Assembly (NCBI GenBank): GCA_039822045.1 | Contig: JBCBMY010000007.1 | Coordinates: forward strand, 124,001 to 188,000 | Source: HLUCCA09 sp039822045 | Lineage (GTDB): Bacteria; Pseudomonadota; Alphaproteobacteria; Rhodobacterales; Rhodobacteraceae | Direction: 5' to 3' | Length of the DNA: 64,000 nucleotides | Part shown: piece after piece, positions 44,869-53,882 of the stretch | Layout: each line of letters begins with the position of its first letter | How positions within the stretch are numbered: position 1 is the first letter of the stretch | Translations under genes and position numbers: made by a program | Notes under the pieces: model-generated | What the model was told of the DNA's origin: nothing | The model's database searches: none | The model's input: the letters and a program-made list of their open reading frames with translations, nothing else

Positions 44869-47271
44869 ATGGCGAAGGATACGGTGTTCAACCCGCTCTC
44901 GGGCGAGGGCAAAGACTTTGGCGCCCCGACGCTTCGATCGATCATGGATCAGCTGTCGGCAGAACCAGGCGAAGTGCTCGGCGCAATGGCCAACAGTCTG
45001 AGCGACGTTGCGACGACGATGGAGCTGCTGATGCAGTCGGTATCGCGCCAGTCGCACCACATATCGCGGACCCACGCGGACCGAGTCCGCAAGCACATGG
45101 ACGAGCTTGCCGAGGTCGCGACGAGCTGGGGCGGAAGCCAGAAGGAGGCGCTTCCCAACTATCTCCAGGATGCTGTTCGCCGCTTTGTGTTCACGCTCGA
45201 TGTTTTGCGCGAGCGTGGCGACATCTTTCTTGAGCACGAGGCGGCCGGGTGCCCGCCGGTTCTGATCTACGACTACGAGGTGATCATCAGCGGCAAGACC
45301 CTTCCGCGGCCCTGCAATTATGATCTCTTGCGGATCATCCCGCCCGCCGACATGTCGGTCATCGATGTCAAGCGACCCTACATCATTATCGATCCCCGTG
45401 CGGGACATGGCGGCGGGATCGGCGGGTTCAAGAGCGACAGCCAGGTTGGCGTTGCGCTGCTGAAAGGGCATCCGGTCTACTTCGTGAGCTTCAGCCACAT
45501 GCCGGAACCCGGACAGACCCTTGCCGATGTCGCGGCGGCCGAGGCCGAGTTTGTCCGCGAGGTACAGCGTCGCCATCCCAAGAGCCACAAGCCTGTGGTC
45601 ACAGGCAATTGCCAGGGCGGTTGGGCGACGCTTCTGTTGGCCGCGACCAACCCCGACCTGACCGGCCCGATCGTGCTGAACGGGTCGCCGGTTCAGCCCT
45701 GGGGGGGCGAGATCGGCAAGAACCCGATGCGCTACAATGGCGGTCTCATCGGTGGCACCTACCAGCCGATGCTTTGGTCCGACCTCGGAGGCGGCGTGTT
45801 CGACGGCGCCCACCTGGTGATGAATTTCGAGCAGCTGAACCCCAGCCGCAACTACTTCAGCAAGTACTATGATGTCTTCGAAAATCCCGAGGGCATCCGC
45901 CAGCGCTTTCTTGGATTTGAGCGCTGGTGGGGCGGCTTCTTCATGCTCAACGAGGCTGAGATCCGCTGGATCGTCGAACAACTCTTCGTCGGCAACCGGC
46001 TGGTCAAGCATCAGGCGCAGCTCGAGCCCGGCCGCACGATCGACATCAAGGCCGTCAAGGCGCCGGTGATTGTCTTCACCAGCGACGGCGACAACATCAC
46101 TCCACCGCAGCAGGCCCTGAACTGGATCGTCGACAGCTATTCCGACGAGAACGAGGTGAAGGTCCGCGGCCAGCGCATCGTCTATATGATCCACGAGCAG
46201 GTCGGCCATCTTGGGATCTTCGTGTCCGCCAAGATTGCAAAGAAAGAGCACACCGAGGTCGCCTCGGTGATGAAGACGATCGAGGCGCTGGCCCCCGGCC
46301 TCTACGAGATGATGATCGAAGAGGAGACCGGCGAGGGACACGAGAAGTCCTTTGTGGTGAGTTTTGCCGAGCGGAGCTTCGAGGATCTCCGGCAGATCGA
46401 TGATGGGCGCGTAGAGGAAGGCGGCCATGCCGGCGTCGCACGGCTGTCGGAACTCCAGGCCGAGATGTACGACATCGCGCTGCGCCCGATGGTGAGGGCG
46501 ATGGTGAACCCGGCCTTTTCCGAGGCAATGCGGTCATTTCATCCGCTGCGGGTCCAGCGGTCCGCCATGTCAAGCCACAACCCTATGACGTCGGTGATCC
46601 AGACCTGGATGCATGCGTTGCCAGAGATGCCGGCGGTGTCCAGCGACAATCCCTACAAAAAGGCCGAGAAGCTCTGGGCGGGCATCATCGAGCAGCAGCT
46701 CGATCTTTATCGCGATGTGCGCGACGCAATGTACGAGGCCTCGTTCCTCGCGCTCTGGACGAACCCATTCGCCATGGCGTTTGGCAAGCCGATGGCGGTC
46801 GGTCGGACGCTGATGTCAGACGCCGAACTGCGCACCGTGCCCGAGGTGCAGTCGGCATTGGCCAATGCCGAAACCGGTGGCTTCGTCGAGGCTGTCATCC
46901 GGATGCTTGTTATGATCGCCGACAGTCGCGGCAGCGTCCGGCGGGACAGATTGGAGCGCTCGGCCACGGTGCTGACGCAAGACAAGCCGTTCTCCGACTT
47001 GGACATGGATGAACGGTCGCGGATCATCCATGAGCAGACGCTCGTCGTCACGTTCGACCCGGAGCGTGCCATCGAGAGCTTGCCGAAGCTCCTTCGAACC
47101 AAGACGGATCGGCGCAAGGCCCTCGACGTGGTGCAGTACATTCCGGGCCGGATTGATGAGATGGCGCCGAACACGCTGGACTTGCTTCAGCGCTTCCACG
47201 CGGTGCTGGATCTGCCTCCAATGACGCAGGACATCCTGGACGATCCGCTGAGTGACCAACCGGCAGGATAG
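44869..47271 (+). CDS. DUF3141 protein, PhaC-like alpha/beta-hydrolase with helical tail
   Basis: The 800-residue protein begins with a helical phasin-like segment (residues about 20-130), then an alpha/beta-hydrolase core in which Cys248 in GNCQGGW holds the nucleophile place. That is the Cys box of polyhydroxyalkanoate synthases rather than the Ser of esterases. The strand-helix units IIIDPRAGHGGG and VIVFTSDGDNITPP fit a hydrolase fold. The last about 130 residues resemble a TerB-like helical domain. Relatives in Rhodobacterales sit with fabI and ackA genes. Whether it makes, breaks or transfers hydroxyacyl groups is unknown. Confidence 0.82.
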   Translation: MAKDTVFNPLSGEGKDFGAPTLRSIMDQLSAEPGEVLGAMANSLSDVATTMELLMQSVSRQSHHISRTHADRVRKHMDELAEVATSWGGSQKEALPNYLQDAVRRFVFTLDVLRERGDIFLEHEAAGCPPVLIYDYEVIISGKTLPRPCNYDLLRIIPPADMSVIDVKRPYIIIDPRAGHGGGIGGFKSDSQVGVALLKGHPVYFVSFSHMPEPGQTLADVAAAEAEFVREVQRRHPKSHKPVVTGNCQGGWATLLLAATNPDLTGPIVLNGSPVQPWGGEIGKNPMRYNGGLIGGTYQPMLWSDLGGGVFDGAHLVMNFEQLNPSRNYFSKYYDVFENPEGIRQRFLGFERWWGGFFMLNEAEIRWIVEQLFVGNRLVKHQAQLEPGRTIDIKAVKAPVIVFTSDGDNITPPQQALNWIVDSYSDENEVKVRGQRIVYMIHEQVGHLGIFVSAKIAKKEHTEVASVMKTIEALAPGLYEMMIEEETGEGHEKSFVVSFAERSFEDLRQIDDGRVEEGGHAGVARLSELQAEMYDIALRPMVRAMVNPAFSEAMRSFHPLRVQRSAMSSHNPMTSVIQTWMHALPEMPAVSSDNPYKKAEKLWAGIIEQQLDLYRDVRDAMYEASFLALWTNPFAMAFGKPMAVGRTLMSDAELRTVPEVQSALANAETGGFVEAVIRMLVMIADSRGSVRRDRLERSATVLTQDKPFSDLDMDERSRIIHEQTLVVTFDPERAIESLPKLLRTKTDRRKALDVVQYIPGRIDEMAPNTLDLLQRFHAVLDLPPMTQDILDDPLSDQPAG

Positions 47272-47310
47272 CGGCGGCCTCCGGAGAGGCAAAGAAACGG
47301 GAGACGCGCG

Positions 47311-48504
47311 ATGCCCCACGTGATGACTGTCAACTCCGGGTCGTCGTCGCTCAAATTCGGCCTCTTCGCGTTGGGGCCTGGTGACCCTGCACCGTTGTGC
47401 ACCGGGCTGATTGAGCGGATCGGGAGTAGCGGCGCGCGCGTGCACGCCAAGAGTGCCACGGGCGAACCACTCCTGGATCAGGACGCGCAGACAATCCCGA
47501 ACCATGCGGATGCGCTCGACCGGGTTCTGAGCTTCGTAGCCGGGCGGTTTCCAGGGGCCGAGATCGCTTGCGTCGGGCACCGCGTTGTCCATGGCGGGCC
47601 TGAACGCGATGCGCCGCTTGAGTTGAGTGCAGAGACACTGCAGGAGCTTGAGCGTTACGCGCCCTTTGCCCCTTTGCATCAACCGGCCAATCTGGCCGGG
47701 GTGCGGGCGGCGATGTCGCGCTTTCCGCACGCCGCGCAGGTCGCCTGCTTCGACACGGCCTTTCACCGCCATCACCCGTGGGAGAACGACACGTTCGCGC
47801 TCCCGAGAGACCTCTATGACAAGGGCGTGCGCCGCTACGGGTTTCACGGCCTGTCCTATGACTATATCGCGGGGCACCTTCTGCAGGCGGCGCCGCTTCT
47901 CCATGCGGGCCGGGTGATCGTTGCGCATCTGGGGAACGGAGCGTCGATGTGCGGAATGCTCGGTGGGCGCTCGGTGGGCTCAACCATGGGGTTCTCGGCG
48001 CTCGACGGGTTGCCCATGGGCACGCGGTGCGGGCAGCTCGATCCCGGGGTCGTCCTCTACCTTATGGAGCAGGAAGGGATGGGCGCATCCGAGATCTCGG
48101 ACCTGCTTTACAAGAAGTCGGGGCTCTTGGGGCTGTCGGGCCTGTCAAACGACATGCGCACCCTCGAAGCGGCCGGCACGCAAGAGGCGCGCCAGGCCAT
48201 CCGATACTTCACGTTCCGTATCCGACGCGAGCTTGGCGCGTTGGCGGCGGTACTTGGCGGCCTCGACGCTGTGGTCTTCACTGGCGGGATCGGCGAGAAT
48301 TCGGCGCATGTGCGTGCTGAGGTGTGCGCGGGGATGGCTTGGATCGGACTTGAGGTCGATCCCGATGCCAACGCGGCCAATATGGGCGAGATCTCCAGCG
48401 GTCTGAGCCGCGTACGGGTTCTGGTGATCCCGACCAACGAGGAACTGGTGATCGCGCGCGCGGCGGCCAAGACGGCGCGGGCCCGGGAAACGGAGACGGC
48501 GTGA
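47311..48504 (+). CDS. ackA: Acetate kinase
   Basis: The 397-residue kinase has the ASKHA signatures: VNSGSSSLKFGLF at the N-terminus, GHRVVHGG, ACFDTAFH, RRYGFHGLSYDYI, VAHLGNGASM and VVFTGGIGENSAHVR. It interconverts acetate and acetyl phosphate (or propionate forms). No phosphotransacetylase gene lies in this window, which is unusual since ackA and pta are often neighbours. The start follows the DUF3141 gene by 39 bases, and the stop is one base from atoD. Confidence 0.95.
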   Translation: MPHVMTVNSGSSSLKFGLFALGPGDPAPLCTGLIERIGSSGARVHAKSATGEPLLDQDAQTIPNHADALDRVLSFVAGRFPGAEIACVGHRVVHGGPERDAPLELSAETLQELERYAPFAPLHQPANLAGVRAAMSRFPHAAQVACFDTAFHRHHPWENDTFALPRDLYDKGVRRYGFHGLSYDYIAGHLLQAAPLLHAGRVIVAHLGNGASMCGMLGGRSVGSTMGFSALDGLPMGTRCGQLDPGVVLYLMEQEGMGASEISDLLYKKSGLLGLSGLSNDMRTLEAAGTQEARQAIRYFTFRIRRELGALAAVLGGLDAVVFTGGIGENSAHVRAEVCAGMAWIGLEVDPDANAANMGEISSGLSRVRVLVIPTNEELVIARAAAKTARARETETA

Positions 48505-48505
48505 C

Positions 48506-49162
48506 ATGATGGACACCGCGATCAAGGCAGAAGCGGCGGCAGAGATGATCCCCGACGGGGCCATTCTGCATATCGGAGGGTTCATGGGCGTGGGCTCGCC
48601 CCACAGGCTGATCGATGCGATGGTGGCGCGGGGACTGAAAAACCTCACCGTCATTGCCAACGATACGGCCATGCCGGGCAAGGGGATCGGCAAGCTGATC
48701 AGTTGCGGCGCCGTGTCCCGTGCTATTGTGAGCCATATCGGCCTGAACCCCGAGACGCAGCAAAAGATGATCGCTGGGGAGTGCGATGTCGATCTGGTAC
48801 CCCAGGGCACCCTGGTGGAGCGCATCCGTGCGGCTGGTGTGGGCCTCGGCGGCGTGCTGACGCGAACCGGCGTCGGGACCACGGTTGAAGAGGGCAAGCA
48901 AGTGGTCGAGGTCGATGGTGAGCGCTTCCTGCTGGAGACGCCGCTACATGCAGACTTCGCCCTGATCGCCGCGCGTCAGGCAGACTATGTCGGCAACCTC
49001 GAATACACGCTTACAGCGCACAACTTTAATCCCATCATGGCGCTGGCGGCCGATACCGTGATCGCCGAGCCCGAGCATATTGTGCCCGTCGGTGTGATCT
49101 CGCCCGACAGCGTCAAGACGCCGGGCATTCTGGTGGACCACATGCTTGAAAGGGCCGCGTGA
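48506..49162 (+). CDS. atoD: Acyl-CoA:acetate/acetoacetate CoA-transferase, alpha subunit
   Basis: The 218-residue protein is a type I CoA-transferase alpha subunit of the AtoD kind: GGFMGVGSPHRLIDAM, VPQGTLVERIRAAGVGLGGVLTRTGVGT, LLETPLHADFALI and HNFNPIMA. It differs clearly from ScoA at 42447-43148. A second ATG at 48509 is equally possible as a start. The stop overlaps the ATG of the beta subunit (TGATG). Confidence 0.93.
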   Translation: MMDTAIKAEAAAEMIPDGAILHIGGFMGVGSPHRLIDAMVARGLKNLTVIANDTAMPGKGIGKLISCGAVSRAIVSHIGLNPETQQKMIAGECDVDLVPQGTLVERIRAAGVGLGGVLTRTGVGTTVEEGKQVVEVDGERFLLETPLHADFALIAARQADYVGNLEYTLTAHNFNPIMALAADTVIAEPEHIVPVGVISPDSVKTPGILVDHMLERAA

Positions 49163-49839
49163 TGGCGGATGGCGCAGTGGAAAAGATGGACCCCAAGGAG
49201 GTGATCGCCCGGCGGGTGGCGCTTGAGGTGCGGCAGGGGATGCTCGTGAACCTCGGGATTGGCCTGCCGAGCATGGTGGCAAACTACATCGCCTCCGATG
49301 CAGGCGTGTTCTTCCAGGCAGAGAATGGGGTGATCGGCCTTGGCGCGCGTCCTCCGGAGGGTATGGAAGACGTCAACCTCACTGATGCGGGCGGCGGCTT
49401 TGTGACGGCCGTGCCGGGGGCTGCGTCGATCGACAGTGCGATGAGCTTCGGCCTGATCCGCGGCGGGCATCTGGACATGACGGTGCTGGGCGGGCTGCAG
49501 GTGGACGCGCGCGGCTATCTCGCAAACTGGATGATCCCCGGCAAGATGGTGCCCGGCATGGGCGGCGCGATGGACCTGGTGGCTGGCGCAAAGCGTGTGA
49601 TCGTCGCGATGACCCACACGGCCAAGGGCAACGCCAAGATCGTGCCGGAATGCACGTTGCCCCTCACCGCCGTGCGCAAGGTCAGTCTGATCGTGACGGA
49701 AATGGCGGTGATCGAACCGGTCGAGGACGGTCTGGCATTGTGCGAGCGCGGGCCAGGCGTGCCCATCAACGACGTTTTGGCCGCGACGGCGGCTCCTTTG
49801 ATCGTGCCGGACGATGTGCCGGAAATGGAACTGGCCTAG
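49162..49839 (+). CDS. atoA: Acyl-CoA:acetate/acetoacetate CoA-transferase, beta subunit
   Basis: The 225-residue beta subunit has VNLGIGLPSMVANY, the catalytic Glu in FQAENGVIGLG, IDSAMSFGLIRGGHLDMTVLG and MGGAMDLVAGAKRVIV. With AtoD it transfers CoA between short acyl-CoA and acetate or acetoacetate; acetate kinase in the same operon could consume or supply acetate. The GTG codon just before (49159) is an alternative start inside atoD. Confidence 0.93.
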   Translation: MADGAVEKMDPKEVIARRVALEVRQGMLVNLGIGLPSMVANYIASDAGVFFQAENGVIGLGARPPEGMEDVNLTDAGGGFVTAVPGAASIDSAMSFGLIRGGHLDMTVLGGLQVDARGYLANWMIPGKMVPGMGGAMDLVAGAKRVIVAMTHTAKGNAKIVPECTLPLTAVRKVSLIVTEMAVIEPVEDGLALCERGPGVPINDVLAATAAPLIVPDDVPEMELA

Positions 49840-49917
49840 GGCGTTGGATGGGCCCTGCGGTTAGCTTGACACCTCGGCGCAGAGGCTTCTACTGGCGTGA
49901 CCGTTGGAGGTCACGTC

Positions 49918-51060
49918 GTGCCTGCATCCCGAGTTCTGTTTCCTTACACAGGCGATAGCGTTGGCGGGTCTCACGTCTCGTCGCTCTTGCTCGCGCAAGG
50001 GCTGCGCGCGCGGGGCCACGACGTGACACTGGGGTTGCATCAGGCTGGAGGCCCACTGTCAGACTACCTGCTTCAGGCGGGAGAGACATGGATCTCGCTC
50101 CCCGAGATTTCCAAGCCGCCGCGCATGCGGGCGCCGTGGAAGCAATGGCTCCGCCGGCGTCGGGCGTGCGCGCGGCTCGACCCCTTTCTGCGTACAGCTG
50201 GATTCGGCATCGTCCACACGCATGACATGCGGAACCACCAGATTTGGAACGCGGCTGTGATGCGCGGTGCGGCCAAACACATCTGGCACCAGAGAACGCC
50301 CGCGCCGGGCAAGCACATGACGGACTATGCCGGGCGCGCTGCCGCGGTCCTGACGGTCTCGCATTTCACAAAGTCGAGCCTGACGCGCGCGCTCCAGCCA
50401 AAGGCACGTGTCATCTACAACCCGTTCCTCGAGCAAGAGAAGGCCAGTGCCGCGGCACGTGATGCTCTCTGCGCCGAGCTTGGCGTCGCGCCCGGCACGC
50501 CAGTTGTGGGCTTTGTGGGAAACTTCTCCGAGCGAAAGCGGCCCGAGCTATTCGTCGGGATGGCCGGCCGTGTCGGCAGTACCGTCTCGCCGGTTGTGTT
50601 CTGTACGTTCGGGGCGCCGCTCGAGCCCCTTGCCGCCAGCGTGCGCAGTCGGGCCGAGGCTCTGGCCTTGACGGACCGGCTGCACGTGATGGGGCAGCGC
50701 TTTCCCTTCGGCCCCTACATGGCCGGGTTGAGCGTGCTGGTTGCGCGCGCGCGGCGCGAGGCGCTGGGCCGCACCCTGATCGAAGCTTGCTTTGCGGGCG
50801 TGCCGGTCGCGGCGACCGACGAAGGCGGCAACCCCGAAATCATCCGTAATGGCGAGACGGGCTGGCTGATGCCTGCCGACGATGCCGATGCCTTTGCCCG
50901 GACGGTGACCGGTGTCCTGGCGGACCCAGATGGCGTGGCCCGGGTTTGCACCAAGGCGCAGGCGTTTGCGCGAGACACGTTTTCCCTAGAGCTGCACCTC
51001 GACTGGATCGAGGGTGTGGACGCTGAGGTCGCGGGACAGGAGGCCGGCCCTGCGCCGTAA
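49918..51060 (+). CDS. Family 4 glycosyltransferase
   Basis: The 380-residue protein has the GT-B layout: an N-terminal VLFPYTGDSVGGSHVSSL (glycine-rich loop), ILTVS-like AAVLTVSHFTKSSL, then a C-terminal domain with VVGFVGNFSERKRPEL and the nucleotide-sugar site ARREALGRTLIEACFAGVPV...EIIRNGETGWL. The GTG at 49918 is chosen because GGAGG lies seven bases before; an earlier in-frame GTG lacks one. It overlaps the convergent FkbM gene by 75 bases at its 3' end. Confidence 0.9.
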   Translation: MPASRVLFPYTGDSVGGSHVSSLLLAQGLRARGHDVTLGLHQAGGPLSDYLLQAGETWISLPEISKPPRMRAPWKQWLRRRRACARLDPFLRTAGFGIVHTHDMRNHQIWNAAVMRGAAKHIWHQRTPAPGKHMTDYAGRAAAVLTVSHFTKSSLTRALQPKARVIYNPFLEQEKASAAARDALCAELGVAPGTPVVGFVGNFSERKRPELFVGMAGRVGSTVSPVVFCTFGAPLEPLAASVRSRAEALALTDRLHVMGQRFPFGPYMAGLSVLVARARREALGRTLIEACFAGVPVAATDEGGNPEIIRNGETGWLMPADDADAFARTVTGVLADPDGVARVCTKAQAFARDTFSLELHLDWIEGVDAEVAGQEAGPAP

Positions 51061-51801
51061 CCGCTCGTGCCAATCCATCTCGATGACGGGTCGAGCAAGG
51101 CGCGCGGCACGACGGCGCAGGGCCCGGGTCCGGGCCGCCAGGGAGGGAAGCCCGGTTTCGTGGGTCTCCACCAAGATATAGTCGATACGATCGAGCACAG
51201 GATGGTCGAGAAGCCGTTCCAGAAGCTCGACTTCGCCCCCCTCGATGTCGATCTTCAGAAGCCAGATGTCGGTGTCCAGGCCCTCGGCGAAGGCGCGGAA
51301 ATCCACGACATCTACCTCCGCACTGGCCGACTTCTGGACGTTCGTCTTCTCGGGCAGGAGCGTGGAGGCGAGCGACGCTTTGGTCGGATCGTCTCCGAAT
51401 TTCGTCGACCTGTAGATCGGCATGCGCCCCGCGGCCGCGCCCGCCGCGGCCTCGACGATCTCAACGTTGTCGCACCCGGCCAGGTTTTCGCGGAGCAGGG
51501 CGGCGGTCCATGGGTCCGGCTCGAAGGCGTACACCTTTGCGGCGCGGTCAGCTAACATGGTGGTGTATTCGCCAGCATTGGCGCCCAGATCGATGCAGAC
51601 GCGTCCGCCGGCGGCCGCAAGGGCGGCGTCGAAGGCGGTTTCGACCTCGGCGCGCCGCGTGGCGCCGAGTTTCTTTGTGTGGTGCGCGCCCCGGCGACCG
51701 GGCACGCCGGACAGGATCTGGTACTTCAATCGCCGGAGCCGGCCGACACCCTCTGCCACGTTGCGCGCTCCTTGCGCTGCCAAGCCGAAAGAGGCGCGCA
51801 T
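50986..51801 (-). CDS. FkbM-family methyltransferase
   Basis: The 271-residue protein has an AdoMet-dependent methyltransferase core of the FkbM type: VCIDLGANAGEYTTMLA (motif I), VYAFEPDP (motif II), LLKIDIEGGEVELLERL and DYILVETHE. FkbM-type enzymes O-methylate sugars and other hydroxyls; beside a GT4 gene, the target is probably a surface glycan. Its last 75 bases run over the 3' end of the GT4 gene on the other strand. Confidence 0.88.
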   Translation of the reverse strand: MRASFGLAAQGARNVAEGVGRLRRLKYQILSGVPGRRGAHHTKKLGATRRAEVETAFDAALAAAGGRVCIDLGANAGEYTTMLADRAAKVYAFEPDPWTAALLRENLAGCDNVEIVEAAAGAAAGRMPIYRSTKFGDDPTKASLASTLLPEKTNVQKSASAEVDVVDFRAFAEGLDTDIWLLKIDIEGGEVELLERLLDHPVLDRIDYILVETHETGLPSLAARTRALRRRAARLARPVIEMDWHERLRRRAGLLSRDLSVHTLDPVEVQL

Positions 51802-51923
51802 GGAGAGGGCGCGCGCTTTTGGTCTGCGCTACCATGCCCGCCGGTGGTGGTGAACCGTGTTCCGCGTGCGCTTGAAGGGCTGCACCGTCAGCGCGCACAC
51901 AGAAGCACGCGCGCTTGGGTCCG

Positions 51924-52313
51924 CTAGGTGCCGAGGACCTTTGCCTTCTGGGCGGCGAATTCCTCTTCGCTCAGGATACCCTTCTCCTTTAGAGCGGCCA
52001 GCCGCTCAAGCTCGTCGGCGCTGGAGACATGGGCGACCGACCGGATGTAATCGCGCTGCGCGTCCTCCATCTTGGCGAGGGCCTCGGCATTGTGCTCCTG
52101 CATCTTGTCGCCCCGGATGATCAGGTAGGCCAACACGCCCAGCCACGGGATCAGGATGACGAAGCCGACCCAGATCGCCTTGGCGATACCGTTGAGGTCT
52201 TTCGAGCGAAAGATGTCGGCGACAACCGAGATCATCACCCAGAACCACGCCACCATCAGGAACAGCCAGAAGATCGACCAGACGATGTCGAAGAAACCGA
52301 TGCTCTCTTCCAT
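51924..52313 (-). CDS. Small membrane protein with PLD-N-like and SHOCT domains
   Basis: The 129-residue protein has two membrane helices (FFDIVWSIFWLFLMVAWFWVM and IAKAIWVGFVILIPWLGVLAYLI) followed by a SHOCT domain: DELERLAALKEKGILSEEEFAAQKAKVL. The first part resembles the PLD nuclease N-terminal (PLDc_N) type. Function is unknown; SHOCT modules are thought to mediate oligomerisation. GGAGG precedes the ATG at 52313. Confidence 0.88.
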   Translation of the reverse strand: MEESIGFFDIVWSIFWLFLMVAWFWVMISVVADIFRSKDLNGIAKAIWVGFVILIPWLGVLAYLIIRGDKMQEHNAEALAKMEDAQRDYIRSVAHVSSADELERLAALKEKGILSEEEFAAQKAKVLGT

Positions 52314-52434
52314 AATGCCTCCAATATCTTGCAAGCACGGCCATCCCGCGCGCCCCGACTATGGCAGGCGCTCTGTAACGTTCCGGTCACAGGAGCGGGG
52401 CGGGCAGGTTTGGAGGCTGTGAAGGGGCGAGATT

Positions 52435-53667
52435 CTAGGCGCGCGCTTGCGCAACGTCCTGCTGCGCAGTGTCGCTAGGCCGGGCCTCTCTTGGTCTGAG
52501 AACGGCAAGGGCAAGCAGAAGGAGTGCCGAGGCGGCGATCCCTGCGCCGGTCACTGGGGCAACCAGGCCCTCGGCCGCACCACGGGCATTTTGCACAAGG
52601 CCGGTCCCGCCAGCGATCCAGCCAAGCACGAGAAGCGGGAGCGCGGCAGCCTGCCGTCCTCTCAGTTCGAGTTCGGGGAGGAGAAGCGCCATCGCGATCC
52701 CGTAGAGCGCCAGATCGTAGTCATAGAGGTACGGGACAAGCAGCGGCGTCGCCAGGAGCGCAATGGCAAGGGCCGGGCGCAGGGGCCAACGCCGGGCAAC
52801 CCAGACCAGAGCGGCGAGCGTGCAAAGCGTGGTTCCAAGCTGCGCGGTCATGGCCACAGAAGCCTCCACGCCGAAGGAGGTCAGCGTGGCAAAGACCGAT
52901 GCCATGCGAAAGTTCAGGTAGGCGCCGCCCTCAAGTTGTGAGCCAGCAACGCCAATGGCGTCGAAGAACGCGACCCACACCTCGGTGCCGAGAGCAACCG
53001 TGGCGGCAAGGCACGCCATCAGGGCAGTTCCCAGCGCCACGAGAAGGGCGCGGACGCGGACCGCGGCCAGAGCCCACAGGCCGAGGCCGAGCGCGACATG
53101 GGGCTTGATCACCAAAAGGCCGAGCGGAATGCCCGCCCGACCGGATCGGCCCCTGAGCAGGGCGAGGCAGGTGAGCCCGATAAGGCCCGCTGTCAGGCAT
53201 CCATTCTGCCCATTCCGTAGCGCCATCATCGCCGCGGGCAGGGCGCCAAGCAGCGCAAGCCCCGTCATTGGCCCTGCGAGACGCAACATTGTCCAAAGGT
53301 AGAGCGCCAACGAGGCGCCGGTGAAGAGCAGGAACGCCAGGTTCCTGTCAAGCGCGCCGAAGGGGGCGATAAGGAGGTCGAAGGGTGGGGGATAGGTCCA
53401 CGTCATGTGCTCGGGCACCCCGCCCATCTCGTGCTGTGCGGCGAGCATAGCGTCGAGATCGTAGGCCTCGGTCACACGACCCTCAAGCGCAAGCTGGGCG
53501 ACCACGTGGAACATGTCGAAGTCAACATGCTCCGAGCCGCTGAGGCCCGGCAGGCTTTGAAGCCCCATCAGCTCGAATGCAATCGCGGCGAGCATCGCGA
53601 CGACCGACAATCCGGCAAGCGCGTACACGGTCGCGGGCTTCAGCCCGAAAATCGTGTCGCTGGACAT
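52435..53667 (-). CDS. Family 87 glycosyltransferase (DUF2029), polytopic
   Basis: The 410-residue membrane protein has about ten hydrophobic segments. The GT87 pattern is visible: a periplasmic DMFHVVAQLALEGRVTEAYD loop early on, WTYPPPFDLLIAPFGAL, and LRNGQNGCLTAGLIGL. GT87 enzymes use polyprenyl-phosphate sugars to mannosylate lipids or glycans in the periplasm. The substrate here is unknown. GGGAGG precedes the ATG. It is separated from the RTX gene by a terminator hairpin. Confidence 0.85.
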   Translation of the reverse strand: MSSDTIFGLKPATVYALAGLSVVAMLAAIAFELMGLQSLPGLSGSEHVDFDMFHVVAQLALEGRVTEAYDLDAMLAAQHEMGGVPEHMTWTYPPPFDLLIAPFGALDRNLAFLLFTGASLALYLWTMLRLAGPMTGLALLGALPAAMMALRNGQNGCLTAGLIGLTCLALLRGRSGRAGIPLGLLVIKPHVALGLGLWALAAVRVRALLVALGTALMACLAATVALGTEVWVAFFDAIGVAGSQLEGGAYLNFRMASVFATLTSFGVEASVAMTAQLGTTLCTLAALVWVARRWPLRPALAIALLATPLLVPYLYDYDLALYGIAMALLLPELELRGRQAAALPLLVLGWIAGGTGLVQNARGAAEGLVAPVTGAGIAASALLLLALAVLRPREARPSDTAQQDVAQARA

Positions 53668-53832
53668 GCTGCGCCTCCCGTCCCGAACGCCGTACCGGTT
53701 GCGATGCCGCGTGGCTTTGGCGAAAACGGGGCAAAACCGGGCCGCCGGGTCGACGAAGTTTTGGGAAAGGCCCGAATGTTGCCCTTTGGTGCGCGTCATG
53801 GGCCCGGCCATGTCCGCTGGACCACCAACAAG

Positions 53833-53858
53833 AAAAGGGGGGCCGTGGCCCCCCCCTT
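53833..53858 (-). terminator. Intrinsic terminator of the RTX gene
   Basis: Read on the minus strand, the sequence runs GGCCACGGCC inside a longer stem GGGGGGCC / GGCCCCCC and is followed by TTTTC. The stem lies 24 bases after the stop codon of the RTX gene (53883). This is the clearest factor-independent terminator in the window. Confidence 0.85.
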
Positions 53859-53882
53859 CGAACGTTCGCCGCAAGGGTACCG

